Source: an uncultured Desulfofustis sp. (lineage in GTDB: Bacteria > Desulfobacterota > Desulfobulbia > Desulfobulbales > Desulfocapsaceae). From it: DNA of 39,367 nucleotides. The translations under genes were made by a program, and so were the position numbers. Of the stretch, positions 1 through 7,495 are shown piece after piece; the first letter of the stretch is position 1; every line of letters starts with the position of its first letter. Where the stretch lies: contig CAJQNS010000040.1 of NCBI GenBank assembly GCA_905479735.1, positions 1-39,367 of the forward strand, in the 5' to 3' direction. The notes beneath the pieces were generated by a model. That model was not told where the DNA came from, searched no databases, and saw nothing but the letters and a program-made list of their open reading frames with translations.

Positions 1-189
1 AATCTTAGGAAGGTTTTGCAGTTGATTACCGCTCAAATTGAACTGCCTCCCGCAATTCTCGCAAATTCCTCCGAGTTTCTGCTGATTATATCCAGGACTA
101 CTTTGGCTGGTATAGTAACTGGTTGGCTTTGAGCAAGAGGATATTGAAACTAACGTCAATAAGATAGTCAAATATAAGATCATTCTCAT
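1..189 (-). CDS. Small lipoprotein with a CxxC zinc-ribbon-like motif (3' end outside the window)
   Basis: Open reading frame of 63 codons running off the left edge of the window. The start at 189 is chosen because a GAGAGGG ribosome-binding site lies a few bases upstream. Residues 4-18 are hydrophobic and end in a lipobox, I16-S17-S18-C19, so I read it as a lipoprotein exported and anchored through Cys19. After a Ser/Tyr/Gln-rich linker comes C43-x2-C46 (CENCG), which looks like the first half of a zinc ribbon; the second half would lie outside the window. No family is recognised. The neighbouring IS3-family element begins about 280 bases upstream of the start. Alternative: a short extracytoplasmic peptide with a redox CxxC. 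The reading frame and signal are clear; the function is unknown. Confidence 0.6.
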   Translation of the reverse strand, partial: MRMILYLTILLTLVSISSCSKPTSYYTSQSSPGYNQQKLGGICENCGRQFNLSGNQLQNLPKI

Positions 190-465
190 GCCATCCCTCT
201 CTCTGGTAATTGTCAAGCTCATATCTTAAACGTTTCCTACATATCAAGTATCCTATAGAATCATACATTTGGCCAAATCTAATGGCAATAAATTGTATAA
301 AAACCCCATCATTCTGCTGGCTATGGCCAAGGGGCGCACGCAGAGTGACAGGAAGAACTTTAATACTGTAAATTCTTCTGATGCCATAGACTCGTAATGG
401 CCATCTAAACTCTCAAAGATGGGCCTGGGAAGTGGCCCCGTTATTTAAACCATTAACCTGATCAT
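190..465. other. Gene-free stretch between lipoprotein gene and insertion sequence
   Basis: I see no convincing gene here on either strand. It presumably carries the promoter of the minus-strand lipoprotein gene, but no clear -35/-10 pair could be picked with confidence. Short open frames exist but lack ribosome-binding sites. Confidence 0.4.
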
Positions 466-499
466 TTAAGTTGTGTTGCATAGTTCCGGTTGTTGTTTA

Positions 500-531
500 T
501 CCCGCCATCTTCCCATGGGAAGATGGCGGGA
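500..531. repeat. Perfect 32-bp palindrome between transposase stop and IS end
   Basis: The arm TCCCGCCATCTTCCCA is followed at once by its exact reverse complement, with no spacer. It lies 6 bases beyond the OrfB stop codon, inside the element. Transcribed RNA could fold into a very stable hairpin. There is no T-tract on either side, so it is not a standard intrinsic terminator. It may end transposase transcription or block read-through translation into the element. Confidence 0.7.
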
Positions 532-537
532 CGCCTT

Positions 538-1398
538 TTAAGCAGCTAATGTCACCTTTTCACTGTATATCTCGCCCGGCGTAGCATCTGCAAGGGATTC
601 ATGAGGCCGGTGGTAATTGTATCGAGTGATGTACCTCTGGATGCCTTTCTCAAGTTCTAAGCCGTTTTCATAGGCTTTCAGATAGATATCCTCATATTTG
701 ATACTGCGCCAGAATCTCTCTATCATTACATTATCAATCCATCGCCCTCTCCCGTCCATGCTGATATCTACGCCAGCAGCTTCCAAAGCACATCGCCATT
801 CTTCTGAGGTGAACTGACACCCCTGGTCGGTGTTAAAAATCTCCGGCGTGCCTGACGTTTTTAGCGCACGATTAAGCGTGTTGAGGCAAAATCTTGTGTC
901 CAATGTATTTGATAGCTCCCAGGAGATAATCTTCCGGGAATACCAATCCATTATGGCGAACAGATACATGAACCCTCGGCGCATCGGGATAAAGGTTATA
1001 TCGGCACACCATACCTGGTTCGGTCGATCTATTGTCAGCCCCTTTAAACGATACGGGTAAATGCCGGACGGTCCTCCTGGAATGGTTGTGCGTTTTTTCG
1101 GGTAAACTGCCTCCACTCCCATAATCCTCATCAGACGAACAATTCGTTTCCTGCCTGGTTTCTTACCCGTAATACGTTTGAGGTATTTGTACATTCTGCG
1201 AGATCCAGCAGATGGGTCTTCCATGTGCACCTTGTCAATGAGTCTCATAAGGGCAAGATTTTCAGTTGATTCCCCTTTCAAACAATAATATACCAGAGAA
1301 CGGGGGATGCTCAGCAGGACGCATTGACAACGAATACTCAGCTGGGAACTCTTCTCTACGAGTTGCGCCCTTTCACGGGAATTCCCAACTGTTTGCAC
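538..1398 (-). CDS. IS3-family transposase OrfB (DDE integrase core)
   Basis: This frame encodes the catalytic half of an IS3-family transposase, which cuts and joins DNA strands during transposition. It starts with an HTH_21-like region (conserved GSRRMYKYL, about residues 61-69) followed by the rve integrase core. The three acidic residues are visible: D in VWCADITFI, D in FNTDQGCQF, and E in NVMIERFWRSIK. The C-terminal YNYHRPHESL typical of the family is present. The frame is open upstream to GTG at 1398, but the product is most likely made as an OrfAB fusion through the A-AAA-AAG slippery site where it overlaps OrfA, and not from an independent start. Length fits the family and no internal stop is seen. 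Confidence 0.9.
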   Translation of the reverse strand: MQTVGNSRERAQLVEKSSQLSIRCQCVLLSIPRSLVYYCLKGESTENLALMRLIDKVHMEDPSAGSRRMYKYLKRITGKKPGRKRIVRLMRIMGVEAVYPKKRTTIPGGPSGIYPYRLKGLTIDRPNQVWCADITFIPMRRGFMYLFAIMDWYSRKIISWELSNTLDTRFCLNTLNRALKTSGTPEIFNTDQGCQFTSEEWRCALEAAGVDISMDGRGRWIDNVMIERFWRSIKYEDIYLKAYENGLELEKGIQRYITRYNYHRPHESLADATPGEIYSEKVTLAA

Positions 1399-1670
1399 TT
1401 TTTTTCGAGAAAATCGACCTCCATTGTCAACTGACCCAGTTTACGGTGAAGCTGCTCCTGCTCTTTCTCTGTATCTTTATTCTGAGCCGATTTATTTCCC
1501 TCGAACAGCTCTGGTAAACGATCAAGCATTTCAGTTTTCCATTTGCCGACCATGACAGGATGGATTTCATATTCCCGAGCAATTTCACTCAGGGTCTTGA
1601 TTCCTTTGATTGCTTCAAGGGCAACTCGTGCTTTAAATTCTGCCGAATGTTTTCGTCTTTGCTTTTTCAT
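1356..1670 (-). CDS. IS3-family transposase OrfA (helix-turn-helix)
   Basis: A 104-residue basic protein of the transposase_8 type. The N-terminus KKQRRKHSAEFKARVALEA leads into a helix-turn-helix (SEIAREYEIHPVMVGKWK) that binds the element's terminal inverted repeats. The C-terminal part, about residues 60-97, is a leucine-zipper-like coiled coil (EQEQLHRKLGQLTMEVDFLEKK) that allows pairing with OrfAB. The start ATG at 1670 follows a GTGAGGAATT ribosome-binding site. The gene overlaps OrfB, and the slippery heptamer lies at codons encoding E-K-K near the C-terminus. On its own OrfA is generally a regulator of transposition in this family. Confidence 0.9.
   Translation of the reverse strand: MKKQRRKHSAEFKARVALEAIKGIKTLSEIAREYEIHPVMVGKWKTEMLDRLPELFEGNKSAQNKDTEKEQEQLHRKLGQLTMEVDFLEKKCKQLGIPVKGRNS
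1398..1404 (-). promoter_or_regulatory. Programmed -1 ribosomal frameshift site (A AAA AAG)
   Basis: On the minus strand OrfA reads GAA AAA AAG TGC. The heptamer A-AAA-AAG is in the correct phase for tandem -1 slippage, and the shifted frame continues GTG CAA ACA into OrfB. This is the standard IS3 arrangement for making the OrfAB transposase. Confidence 0.8.
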
Positions 1671-1721
1671 AATTCCTCACTTTTTCTTGATTGAGGAACC
1701 ATACATCATTTTACAACTTAA

Positions 1722-2027
1722 CTCGTGGTCCTAATCTCTGGTACCATCTCTGTTAAGAGTATTATTCCTGTACACCAAACCGTTTGACAGAAACAAATGA
1801 GTTGCTGATAGGAAACTTTAGGGATACAGGAAACACCTGCGGCGGCGCTGAAGACAACGTTGATTATGTACGTTTTGGCAACGTTAAATTCAACGCACAG
1901 TCACTGAAAATAACATATCAGGCATATCAGGAACTCCGCGTAATATATTCTGTCTTATCTATTTATATTAGTATGTTAAATGATAATATTTTGGCCTTTG
2001 TCTTCCCCTGAGTCAAGGTTTTTCTGC
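1722..2027 (+). other. Intergenic stretch with a possible gene remnant (frame 1757-2011)
   Basis: No intact gene is convincing here. One plus-strand frame (stop upstream at 1754, stop at 2009-2011) encodes a stretch that reads like real protein near its start, including GNTCGGAEDNVDYVRFGN, and degenerates into hydrophobic low-complexity sequence towards the 3' end. It has no ATG in a sensible place (only TTG at 1784) and no ribosome-binding site. It abuts the right end of the insertion sequence, so it could be the tail of an interrupted gene. No family is recognised, and it may be chance. Confidence 0.2.
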
Positions 2028-2055
2028 GCCCCTCAGGAACTAGTTCCTGAGGGGC
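2028..2055. terminator. Perfect 28-bp palindrome downstream of the ureide operon
   Basis: GCCCCTCAGGAACT followed directly by its reverse complement, about 40 bases beyond the stop codon of the last operon gene (SBF transporter). The stem is long and GC-rich. Neither side has a clean T-tract: the minus strand continues GCAGAAAAACC. I read it as a probable end-of-operon hairpin, with the mechanism of termination uncertain. Confidence 0.5.
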
Positions 2056-2095
2056 GGCACCTTTAACCCTAGGCAAAATTTTGAAACTAATATTG

Positions 2096-3031
2096 CTACG
2101 TTTTTTTGAAATATTCAGCTAAGAACGTGCCGACGCTCATTTGAGTCAGCTGACAGACAATTGCCGGGATAAATGCCATAGGATATTCAGCGGCGAAGTA
2201 ACTTGCCCAGACAATATAGGAAACCGTTAAAGTCTTTTGAGAGGTGTGAATGGTAAAGGCTATGGTAGAAGCTCGATCGATCTTAATCAAGCCTGCGATC
2301 ATATAATTTATTAACAACATGAGAAAATGCAGACATATTACAAATATGGTGACTCCAATTACCGCTGAGCCAGCCTGAGTTACGTTATCGGCGGAATTAC
2401 TGACAACGTTAAAAATGATCAGGATAATGATGCAGGACTGGAAGATTGACAGCTGATGTTCATAACGTTTGACGACATTTTTTATGAGAGGCCTGAGTAA
2501 TTGCCCAAAGACAAGCGGTACGAGGATTTTTAGGACGAGTCCCATCAGCATTCCAAGAATGGGAAGTTCTATGTCAGTCCCGACACTGAGCAGTACATTT
2601 AGAATAACTGGGATGGTAAAAATTGCCAGGCAACTCGTGGATATACAGATGAGTATCGAGAGAGGCACATTCCCCCGGGCAATGGCCGTCAGAATCGTGC
2701 CTGATGATACGGTTACCGGTCCAACCCCGATTATGCAAATTCCGACGACGAACTCATATGGCAGTAGAGGCAATGCCAACAACCAGGCAAGGATGGGATA
2801 CAACACCAAAGATGATAATATTGCGGCGACAGGAGCCCTGAAACTGGTTATCTGCCGAAGGATACCGTGCGTCTCAAGACAAAGCCCGGTTGAAAAAAAA
2901 GCGAGAAAGACACCAATACTGATAACATCATAATTCCGTATAGACACTCCCCATTCCGGATGGAAATAACCTAGAAGTGAGGCGGTCGCTATCCCTAATA
3001 AGAACCATTGTTTTTGGATAAACGAAAACAC
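2096..3031 (-). CDS. SBF/BASS-like (bile acid:Na+ symporter superfamily) membrane transporter
   Basis: A 311-residue, strongly hydrophobic protein with roughly nine to ten membrane segments and no signal peptide. The pattern near the N-terminus (YFHPEWGVSIRNYDVISIGV, then FFSTGLCLETHGI) and the central GVGPVTVSSGTILTAIARGN segment match the SBF/SBF-like family, which moves organic anions with sodium. The start is GTG at 3031, preceded by an AGGGTG stretch; an internal ATG would lose the first helix. It is the last gene of the catabolic operon, separated from the AllA gene by about 100 bases. Since the operon already has a TRAP importer, this could be an exporter for a waste carboxylate such as oxamate or oxalate, or a second importer; that is inference. 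The family call is fairly safe; the substrate is unknown. Confidence 0.75.
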   Translation of the reverse strand: MFSFIQKQWFLLGIATASLLGYFHPEWGVSIRNYDVISIGVFLAFFSTGLCLETHGILRQITSFRAPVAAILSSLVLYPILAWLLALPLLPYEFVVGICIIGVGPVTVSSGTILTAIARGNVPLSILICISTSCLAIFTIPVILNVLLSVGTDIELPILGMLMGLVLKILVPLVFGQLLRPLIKNVVKRYEHQLSIFQSCIIILIIFNVVSNSADNVTQAGSAVIGVTIFVICLHFLMLLINYMIAGLIKIDRASTIAFTIHTSQKTLTVSYIVWASYFAAEYPMAFIPAIVCQLTQMSVGTFLAEYFKKT

Positions 3032-3137
3032 GAGACACCCTGTACCACTATATTTTGCACGAACCCACTACATTCAGGCAGGATGATCAGTTCCAAGGCA
3101 AAGATTAGTCAACGGTTTGCTAGTTGGACATTGTTAT

Positions 3138-3629
3138 TCAATAAAGGCCCTTCCCAGGGGGCTCAACAATAAAGGGTTGTTTCAAGCTGACAAACTCAGT
3201 ATCGGCATCGGTATCTGCGTCCCAGCGTAACATGATGAAGGAGCCAGGATTATGCAACACCATTCGGGGAGCATGCCAGACGTTGGCGTTGTAGTTGACG
3301 GTCTGTCCTCCAGTTGCGTGAAATGCGATCGCTTTCTCCGTATCAGGGAAGCCATCATTTTTCGTTGGGCAGACAACAACAAGATGATTCGTCCCCTCAA
3401 GCGGGACAAACACCTGGTGAGAAAACCGATGGCGCTCGAGTTCATCCACTTTTACCGGGTACTGCTCCGGCTCCAGGCTCATGAATGTCAGGTTTCCCTG
3501 GGCCTCTGGTCGTCGATTATCAATGTTTGCAGCCCAGACCAGGCGCTCCGGCAAACCGTTTTTAGCCATAAGTATCTGGCCATATGGTTCAAATAATTCA
3601 GGAGTGAGTGGAACAGCTTGAAGAATCAT
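3138..3629 (-). CDS. allA: Ureidoglycolate lyase family protein (AllA)
   Basis: A 163-residue protein, close to the roughly 160 residues usual for AllA. It keeps the family landmarks: LTPELFEPYGQIL near the N-terminus, the FSHQVFVPLEG strand (about residues 69-79) with LVVVCP after it, and the signature VNYNANVWHAPRMVL (about 130-144), corresponding to the VNY-x3-VWH-x-P pattern of the cupin-like barrel. AllA cleaves (S)-ureidoglycolate to glyoxylate and urea in the allantoin pathway. The start ATG overlaps the amidase stop (ATGA), so it is translationally coupled to that gene. Its presence is the strongest pointer that the operon handles ureides. Glyoxylate released here could be the amino acceptor for the aminotransferase encoded two genes upstream. 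Confidence 0.85.
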   Translation of the reverse strand: MILQAVPLTPELFEPYGQILMAKNGLPERLVWAANIDNRRPEAQGNLTFMSLEPEQYPVKVDELERHRFSHQVFVPLEGTNHLVVVCPTKNDGFPDTEKAIAFHATGGQTVNYNANVWHAPRMVLHNPGSFIMLRWDADTDADTEFVSLKQPFIVEPPGKGLY

Positions 3630-4981
3630 ACAACACCCTTGTTTTTTTTATTCATATCAGAAAAATGCTGCCTCTCCACCCGGTGGGCGACTCTCAGAAG
3701 TCTGGTGTCGGTACCTCTGCAGCTGACAAATTGAAGCCCAAGCGGCATCCCCAAATCTCCTGAAAGCAGTGGCAGTGAAATGGCGGGGACTCCGCACAAG
3801 CTCCAGACTGTACAGAAAATCGGGCTGCCGGTTGATGATAGACCTGCGGGTGCCCCTGCCGGTGTAGCGGGCGTAATAACCGCATCAAAATCTTTCAGTG
3901 TAGCATCAATTTCCCCAGTTATTTCTGTCAACAGGTTCTTGGCATCGAGGTAGTCGGAAATGGAAATCTGCTTTCCCTCTTCAAGCATACCCAATAGTAT
4001 GGGGCTAATTTTGTCTCGGCTCTCAGTGTAAAGATTATTGTAATTGTGGGCCATTTCACAAAGCATTATTGTCCGGTGACAAGAAACTGCCTGTTCACAG
4101 ACCAAGGGAAGATCAATATGAGCAATATCCAGACCAAGCTCGCTTACGTAAGCCAGGCAACGATCCTGGGTAGAAATTGATGCCTCAGACCACACAGGTG
4201 TTTTTATGAACCCCAGTTTAGGCTCTTTGGAAAAGGGCTGCTCTGCCTGGGAGATATCAATTTGAGGCATCGGCAGCGTGTCTCCGTATTGTTCGTCCGG
4301 ACACATCAGCACTGAGGCCAGCAAAGCGCTGTCCATGACACTTCTGGAGAAAACACCAACTTGATCGAGGCTTGGCGCCTGTCGCAAAATGTTCGCTCGT
4401 GGAATCGTCCCAAATGACGGTTTAAACCCAACCACCCCGCAATACGATGCTGGCCGTATTACCGATCCGTTTGTCTGTGTACCAACAGCCAGTGGTATCA
4501 TCCCGGCGGCAACAGCCGCTGCTGAGCCACTTGAAGATCCACCGGGTGTTCGGGTTAAATCATGGGGGTTTTTTGTCTTACCCGGAGTATAGACAGCCAG
4601 TTCGGCCGTGACGGTTTTTCCCAAGATTACCGCACCTGCTTCACGAAGCAGCCGGACCACGGCAGCGTCATGATCAGGCTGCCGGCCCTGGTGGATTACA
4701 GTACCGTTTTCTGTAGGCATATCCTTCGTATCAAAAATGTCCTTGATACCCACGGGTACGCCGTTTAGCGACAGACCAGATATTTTTTTAATATTTCTAC
4801 GCGTATCCGCCAGCTGAGCTTGCTCTAGGGCTTTAGTTTTATCCCAAAATGACCAGGCTCCGATGTCGCCCTCTTTAGTCTCGATCTGTCCCAGACAGGA
4901 GGCAATCAATTCTTCAGATAAGATTTCCTCATCTACCATCTTTTCAATAGCCTCACTGGCGGTCAGTTCAAATAGCTTCAT
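3626..4981 (-). CDS. Amidase-signature family amidase
   Basis: A 451-residue amidase of the Ser-cisSer-Lys family. The catalytic lysine is K80 in GVPVGIKD; the glycine/serine-rich signature PGGSSSGSAAAVAAG supplies the cis-serine S149, and the nucleophile is S173 in GTQTNGSVIRP. The spacings (69 and 24 residues) fit malonamidase-type members of the family. The protein is shorter than full allophanate hydrolase and has no extra C-terminal domain. It sits between the aminotransferase (15-base gap) and AllA (4-base overlap). The substrate cannot be read from sequence. In this operon the natural candidates are oxamate (to oxalate and ammonia), malonamate-like compounds, or a carbamoyl/ureido compound. 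No strong ribosome-binding site is seen before the ATG, which may indicate coupling to the upstream gene. Confidence 0.85.
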   Translation of the reverse strand: MKLFELTASEAIEKMVDEEILSEELIASCLGQIETKEGDIGAWSFWDKTKALEQAQLADTRRNIKKISGLSLNGVPVGIKDIFDTKDMPTENGTVIHQGRQPDHDAAVVRLLREAGAVILGKTVTAELAVYTPGKTKNPHDLTRTPGGSSSGSAAAVAAGMIPLAVGTQTNGSVIRPASYCGVVGFKPSFGTIPRANILRQAPSLDQVGVFSRSVMDSALLASVLMCPDEQYGDTLPMPQIDISQAEQPFSKEPKLGFIKTPVWSEASISTQDRCLAYVSELGLDIAHIDLPLVCEQAVSCHRTIMLCEMAHNYNNLYTESRDKISPILLGMLEEGKQISISDYLDAKNLLTEITGEIDATLKDFDAVITPATPAGAPAGLSSTGSPIFCTVWSLCGVPAISLPLLSGDLGMPLGLQFVSCRGTDTRLLRVAHRVERQHFSDMNKKNKGVV

Positions 4982-4996
4982 AATTGTCAGACCCAG

Positions 4997-6172
4997 CTAT
5001 TTTTTTGTAGACGCCAAGTAATCCATCGCAGCAGCAACACCGCCTCTGGTATGTGAAATATCGCCAAGTTCCAGGCTCATTTCCACCCCGGCAAGCGTCC
5101 CAATTAGACTTAGATCGTTAAGATCGCCAAGGTGACCAATGCGAAACACTCGATCAGCAACTTTCCCCAGACCATTGCCCAGAGACATATCGAAATTGTC
5201 GAGAACGACTTTACGAAATGCGTCTGCACTTTTTCCATCGGGCATCATGATAGCGGTGAGAACACTACTGTACTCTGAAAGATTTTCGCAGAGTATTTCA
5301 AGTCCCCATGTGCGGACAGCTCGACGGGTGGCCTCAGCAAACCGGTCATGCCGGGAGAACACTTGATCGAGGCCCTCTTCTTCAAGCATATTGATGGCCT
5401 CACGGAGTCCAAAGAGCAGATTCGTACATGGGGTGGAAGGATAGAAGAAGTTGTCATTTGCTTTGAGCATATCCTGCCAATCCCAGAAATGCCTCTTGAA
5501 GCTGTTTGCTTTCGAGGCCGCCAAAGCTTTCTCGCTTATCGCGTTGAAGCCCAGCCCAGGCGGCATCATCAAACCTTTTTGTGAACAACCGACCGTAACA
5601 TCTACCTGCCATTCTTTGTGGCGATAATCCACAGAACCAAGTGATGAGATGGTATCAACCATAAACAAAGCAGGATGATTTGCCCTGTCGATGGCATTTC
5701 TGATCTCAGCAATCCTGCTTGTCACCCCGGTGGAAGTTTCGTTATGAACGACGTTAACCGACTTGATCTGGTGATCATTATCTTCTCGAAGTTTATCCTC
5801 AACTATCTGAGGGTCGACTCCATGCCGCCAATTAGTCGGTACGAAATCAACTTCAAGTCCGAATTTTTTAGCCATTGAATGCCATAAGGTGGCGAAATGC
5901 CCTGTTTCAAACATCAACACTTTATCACCAGGATTTAACGTGTTAATCAATGATGCCTCCCAGGCACCGGTACCGGAAGTCGGAAAAATAACTACCGGAC
6001 CGCTGGTTTTGAAAATTCGCTTAAGCCCGAGCAATACCTCTTTTGAAATCTCTCTGAACTCCGGGCCGCGATGATCAATAGTCGGATGACCGATCGCATG
6101 TAAAATTCTATCTGGAACGTTGCTTGGCCCGGGAATCTGTAAAAAATGGCGGCCAGCTTTGTAAGTTGTCAT
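4997..6172 (-). CDS. Class V aminotransferase (serine- or ureidoglycine-glyoxylate aminotransferase type)
   Basis: PLP-dependent aminotransferase of 391 residues. The N-terminus FLQIPGPSNVPDRIL and TIDHRGPEF are characteristic of alanine/serine-glyoxylate aminotransferases. D173 in MVDTISSLGS should contact the pyridine nitrogen and K199 in VGCSQKGLMMPPG is the PLP lysine. I place the start at 6172, where AGGAG sits 8-9 bases upstream; a longer frame to 6235 would overlap the preceding gene and lacks a site. By overall look it is close to bacterial SgaA (serine-glyoxylate) proteins. In a ureide operon the same fold also serves as (S)-ureidoglycine-glyoxylate aminotransferase (PucG type), which would produce oxalurate, the substrate of AllFGH, plus glycine. 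Sequence alone does not decide between the two. Confidence 0.85.
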   Translation of the reverse strand: MTTYKAGRHFLQIPGPSNVPDRILHAIGHPTIDHRGPEFREISKEVLLGLKRIFKTSGPVVIFPTSGTGAWEASLINTLNPGDKVLMFETGHFATLWHSMAKKFGLEVDFVPTNWRHGVDPQIVEDKLREDNDHQIKSVNVVHNETSTGVTSRIAEIRNAIDRANHPALFMVDTISSLGSVDYRHKEWQVDVTVGCSQKGLMMPPGLGFNAISEKALAASKANSFKRHFWDWQDMLKANDNFFYPSTPCTNLLFGLREAINMLEEEGLDQVFSRHDRFAEATRRAVRTWGLEILCENLSEYSSVLTAIMMPDGKSADAFRKVVLDNFDMSLGNGLGKVADRVFRIGHLGDLNDLSLIGTLAGVEMSLELGDISHTRGGVAAAMDYLASTKK

Positions 6173-6203
6173 GATCAATACTCCTGAGCGTAATAAAATA
6201 TGT

Positions 6204-7442
6204 TTAACTTTTATTTCTATGAACAAATGCTTCAAGCGCGGCTGTAAAACATTCCATGGGTGCCGCTGTCAAACCGGCTCCAATCTGCCCGACACCAGGC
6301 CTTTTACAAGCGATGCCGGTGTTGATCACTGGTGTAATACCGGTTTCAACCACTTTACGGATATCGATTCCTAATGGCGTGCCTCGAAAGTTTACGGGGG
6401 GCAATTTGAAAGTCTCGTGTTCCCCAACAGTGATTTCATACATTTTCAATGTTGTCTCCATGGCAAACTTTGCAGTTCCACCGATATATTCAACAACTGC
6501 AGGAGCCCCGGCCATCGCAAAGGATCCCAATCCGATGGTTTCTGTTATAGCGGAATCCCCCATATCGGGGTTGGCATCCTCAGGCCCGAATCCGGGGAAG
6601 TAGACTCCTTCTATCATCGGAGCAGGAGCAGTAAACCACCTGTCTCCCAGCCCGCTGACACGGATTCCGGTTTCATGACCATTTCTGGCAAGAGCGGTTA
6701 CAATGGTTGAGTTTTCAATATTGCTGCCGGCGTCAAGCATCCCCTTTGATCCGGCCATGACGGCATTAAGTATAAAGTGCCCGGCTTTGTCTATGAAATC
6801 TATAGCCTTGACAACTTCGTTTTTCTCACCAACAGATATTAGGTGTTGAACAAGGGCGGTCAGGAGAAGCGCATTGCTGGCTTTGTTTCGGTTATGCAGC
6901 TCATCTCCCATTTGCAATGCCTGGGCAACGATACTTTTCAGATCAATTCCGCCAGCCCGCCCTAGCGCCGATTTAAGCAGAGGAGCCAGTTCCTTGTTCA
7001 TCCAGCACAGTTTGGTAATGACTTCATCATCAAATGCGCCATGCCTCAAGACTTTGCCAATACCCATATAGAGCGTGGAATAGGTTTCAATACCGTGAAC
7101 CGTATTGGTAACGACATTTACTTCCATGGATGGAGTAATAATCCCCGACATCGGGCCGATGGCGTTTCGGTGGTGGCTTGAATCAAACTCGAGTTCACCG
7201 CTTATGGCAAGTTGCTCCACTTCTTCAGGGGTTGAAGCCCATCCCTCATAGATGCAGGCCCCAGTGATTGAACCACGCATGGGGCCGCACATGTGTTCCC
7301 ATGCAACCGGCGGTCCGGCATGCAGAACCGTACGTTGTGTCATCCCGGGAATCACATCCTTTGCTGTCTTGATATCACTCCAGACCGCGGTGCTTTCCTG
7401 AATTCTCTGAAGGCATGTCTTGTTTGCTTCGTCAATACTCAT
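6204..7442 (-). CDS. allG: Oxamate carbamoyltransferase subunit AllG (YlbE/DUF1116 family)
   Basis: A 412-residue DUF1116 protein, close in length to E. coli YlbE (AllG). Landmarks in order: VLHAGPPVAWEHMCGPM and GACIYEGWA (about 40-68), NAIGPMSGIITPSM (about 93-106), TLYMGIGKVLRHGAF, MGDELHNRNKASNALL (about 177-192), RVSGLGDRWFTAPAP, PDMGDSAITETIGLG, and the C-terminal VVETGITPVINTGIACK followed by GQIGAGLTAAP. With AllF and AllH it forms the oxamate carbamoyltransferase, which in the catabolic direction splits oxalurate with phosphate into oxamate and carbamoyl phosphate. It follows the 59-residue protein by about 53 bases, with an AGGATCAG stretch before the ATG, and precedes the aminotransferase by 31 bases. 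Confidence 0.9.
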   Translation of the reverse strand: MSIDEANKTCLQRIQESTAVWSDIKTAKDVIPGMTQRTVLHAGPPVAWEHMCGPMRGSITGACIYEGWASTPEEVEQLAISGELEFDSSHHRNAIGPMSGIITPSMEVNVVTNTVHGIETYSTLYMGIGKVLRHGAFDDEVITKLCWMNKELAPLLKSALGRAGGIDLKSIVAQALQMGDELHNRNKASNALLLTALVQHLISVGEKNEVVKAIDFIDKAGHFILNAVMAGSKGMLDAGSNIENSTIVTALARNGHETGIRVSGLGDRWFTAPAPMIEGVYFPGFGPEDANPDMGDSAITETIGLGSFAMAGAPAVVEYIGGTAKFAMETTLKMYEITVGEHETFKLPPVNFRGTPLGIDIRKVVETGITPVINTGIACKRPGVGQIGAGLTAAPMECFTAALEAFVHRNKS

Positions 7443-7495
7443 CTGATCCTCTTTCGTCCTGAAATCTTTATCTGATCCATCACAGGGAAGCCTGA

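Larger units (their letters stand above)
466..1721 (-). mobile_element. IS3-family insertion sequence, probably complete
   Basis: Two overlapping reading frames (OrfA 1356-1670 and OrfB 538-1398) have the classical IS3 arrangement, with OrfB in the -1 frame relative to OrfA. Outside them, TTAAGTTGT at 466-474 is repeated in inverted orientation at 1713-1721, and both copies are followed inward by a GTTCC-containing stretch. I take these as the inner or full terminal inverted repeats, giving an element of about 1.26 kb. No matching 3-5 bp target duplication is evident directly outside these points, so the exact ends are uncertain by a few bases, or the duplication has decayed. Both frames are open and the catalytic residues are present, so the element may be functional. 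Confidence 0.75.

Noticed and set aside
6173-6235. 21-codon upstream extension of the aminotransferase gene
   Set aside because: It would overlap allG, has no site, and homologous proteins begin near the MTTYKAGRHF start, which has AGGAG well placed.
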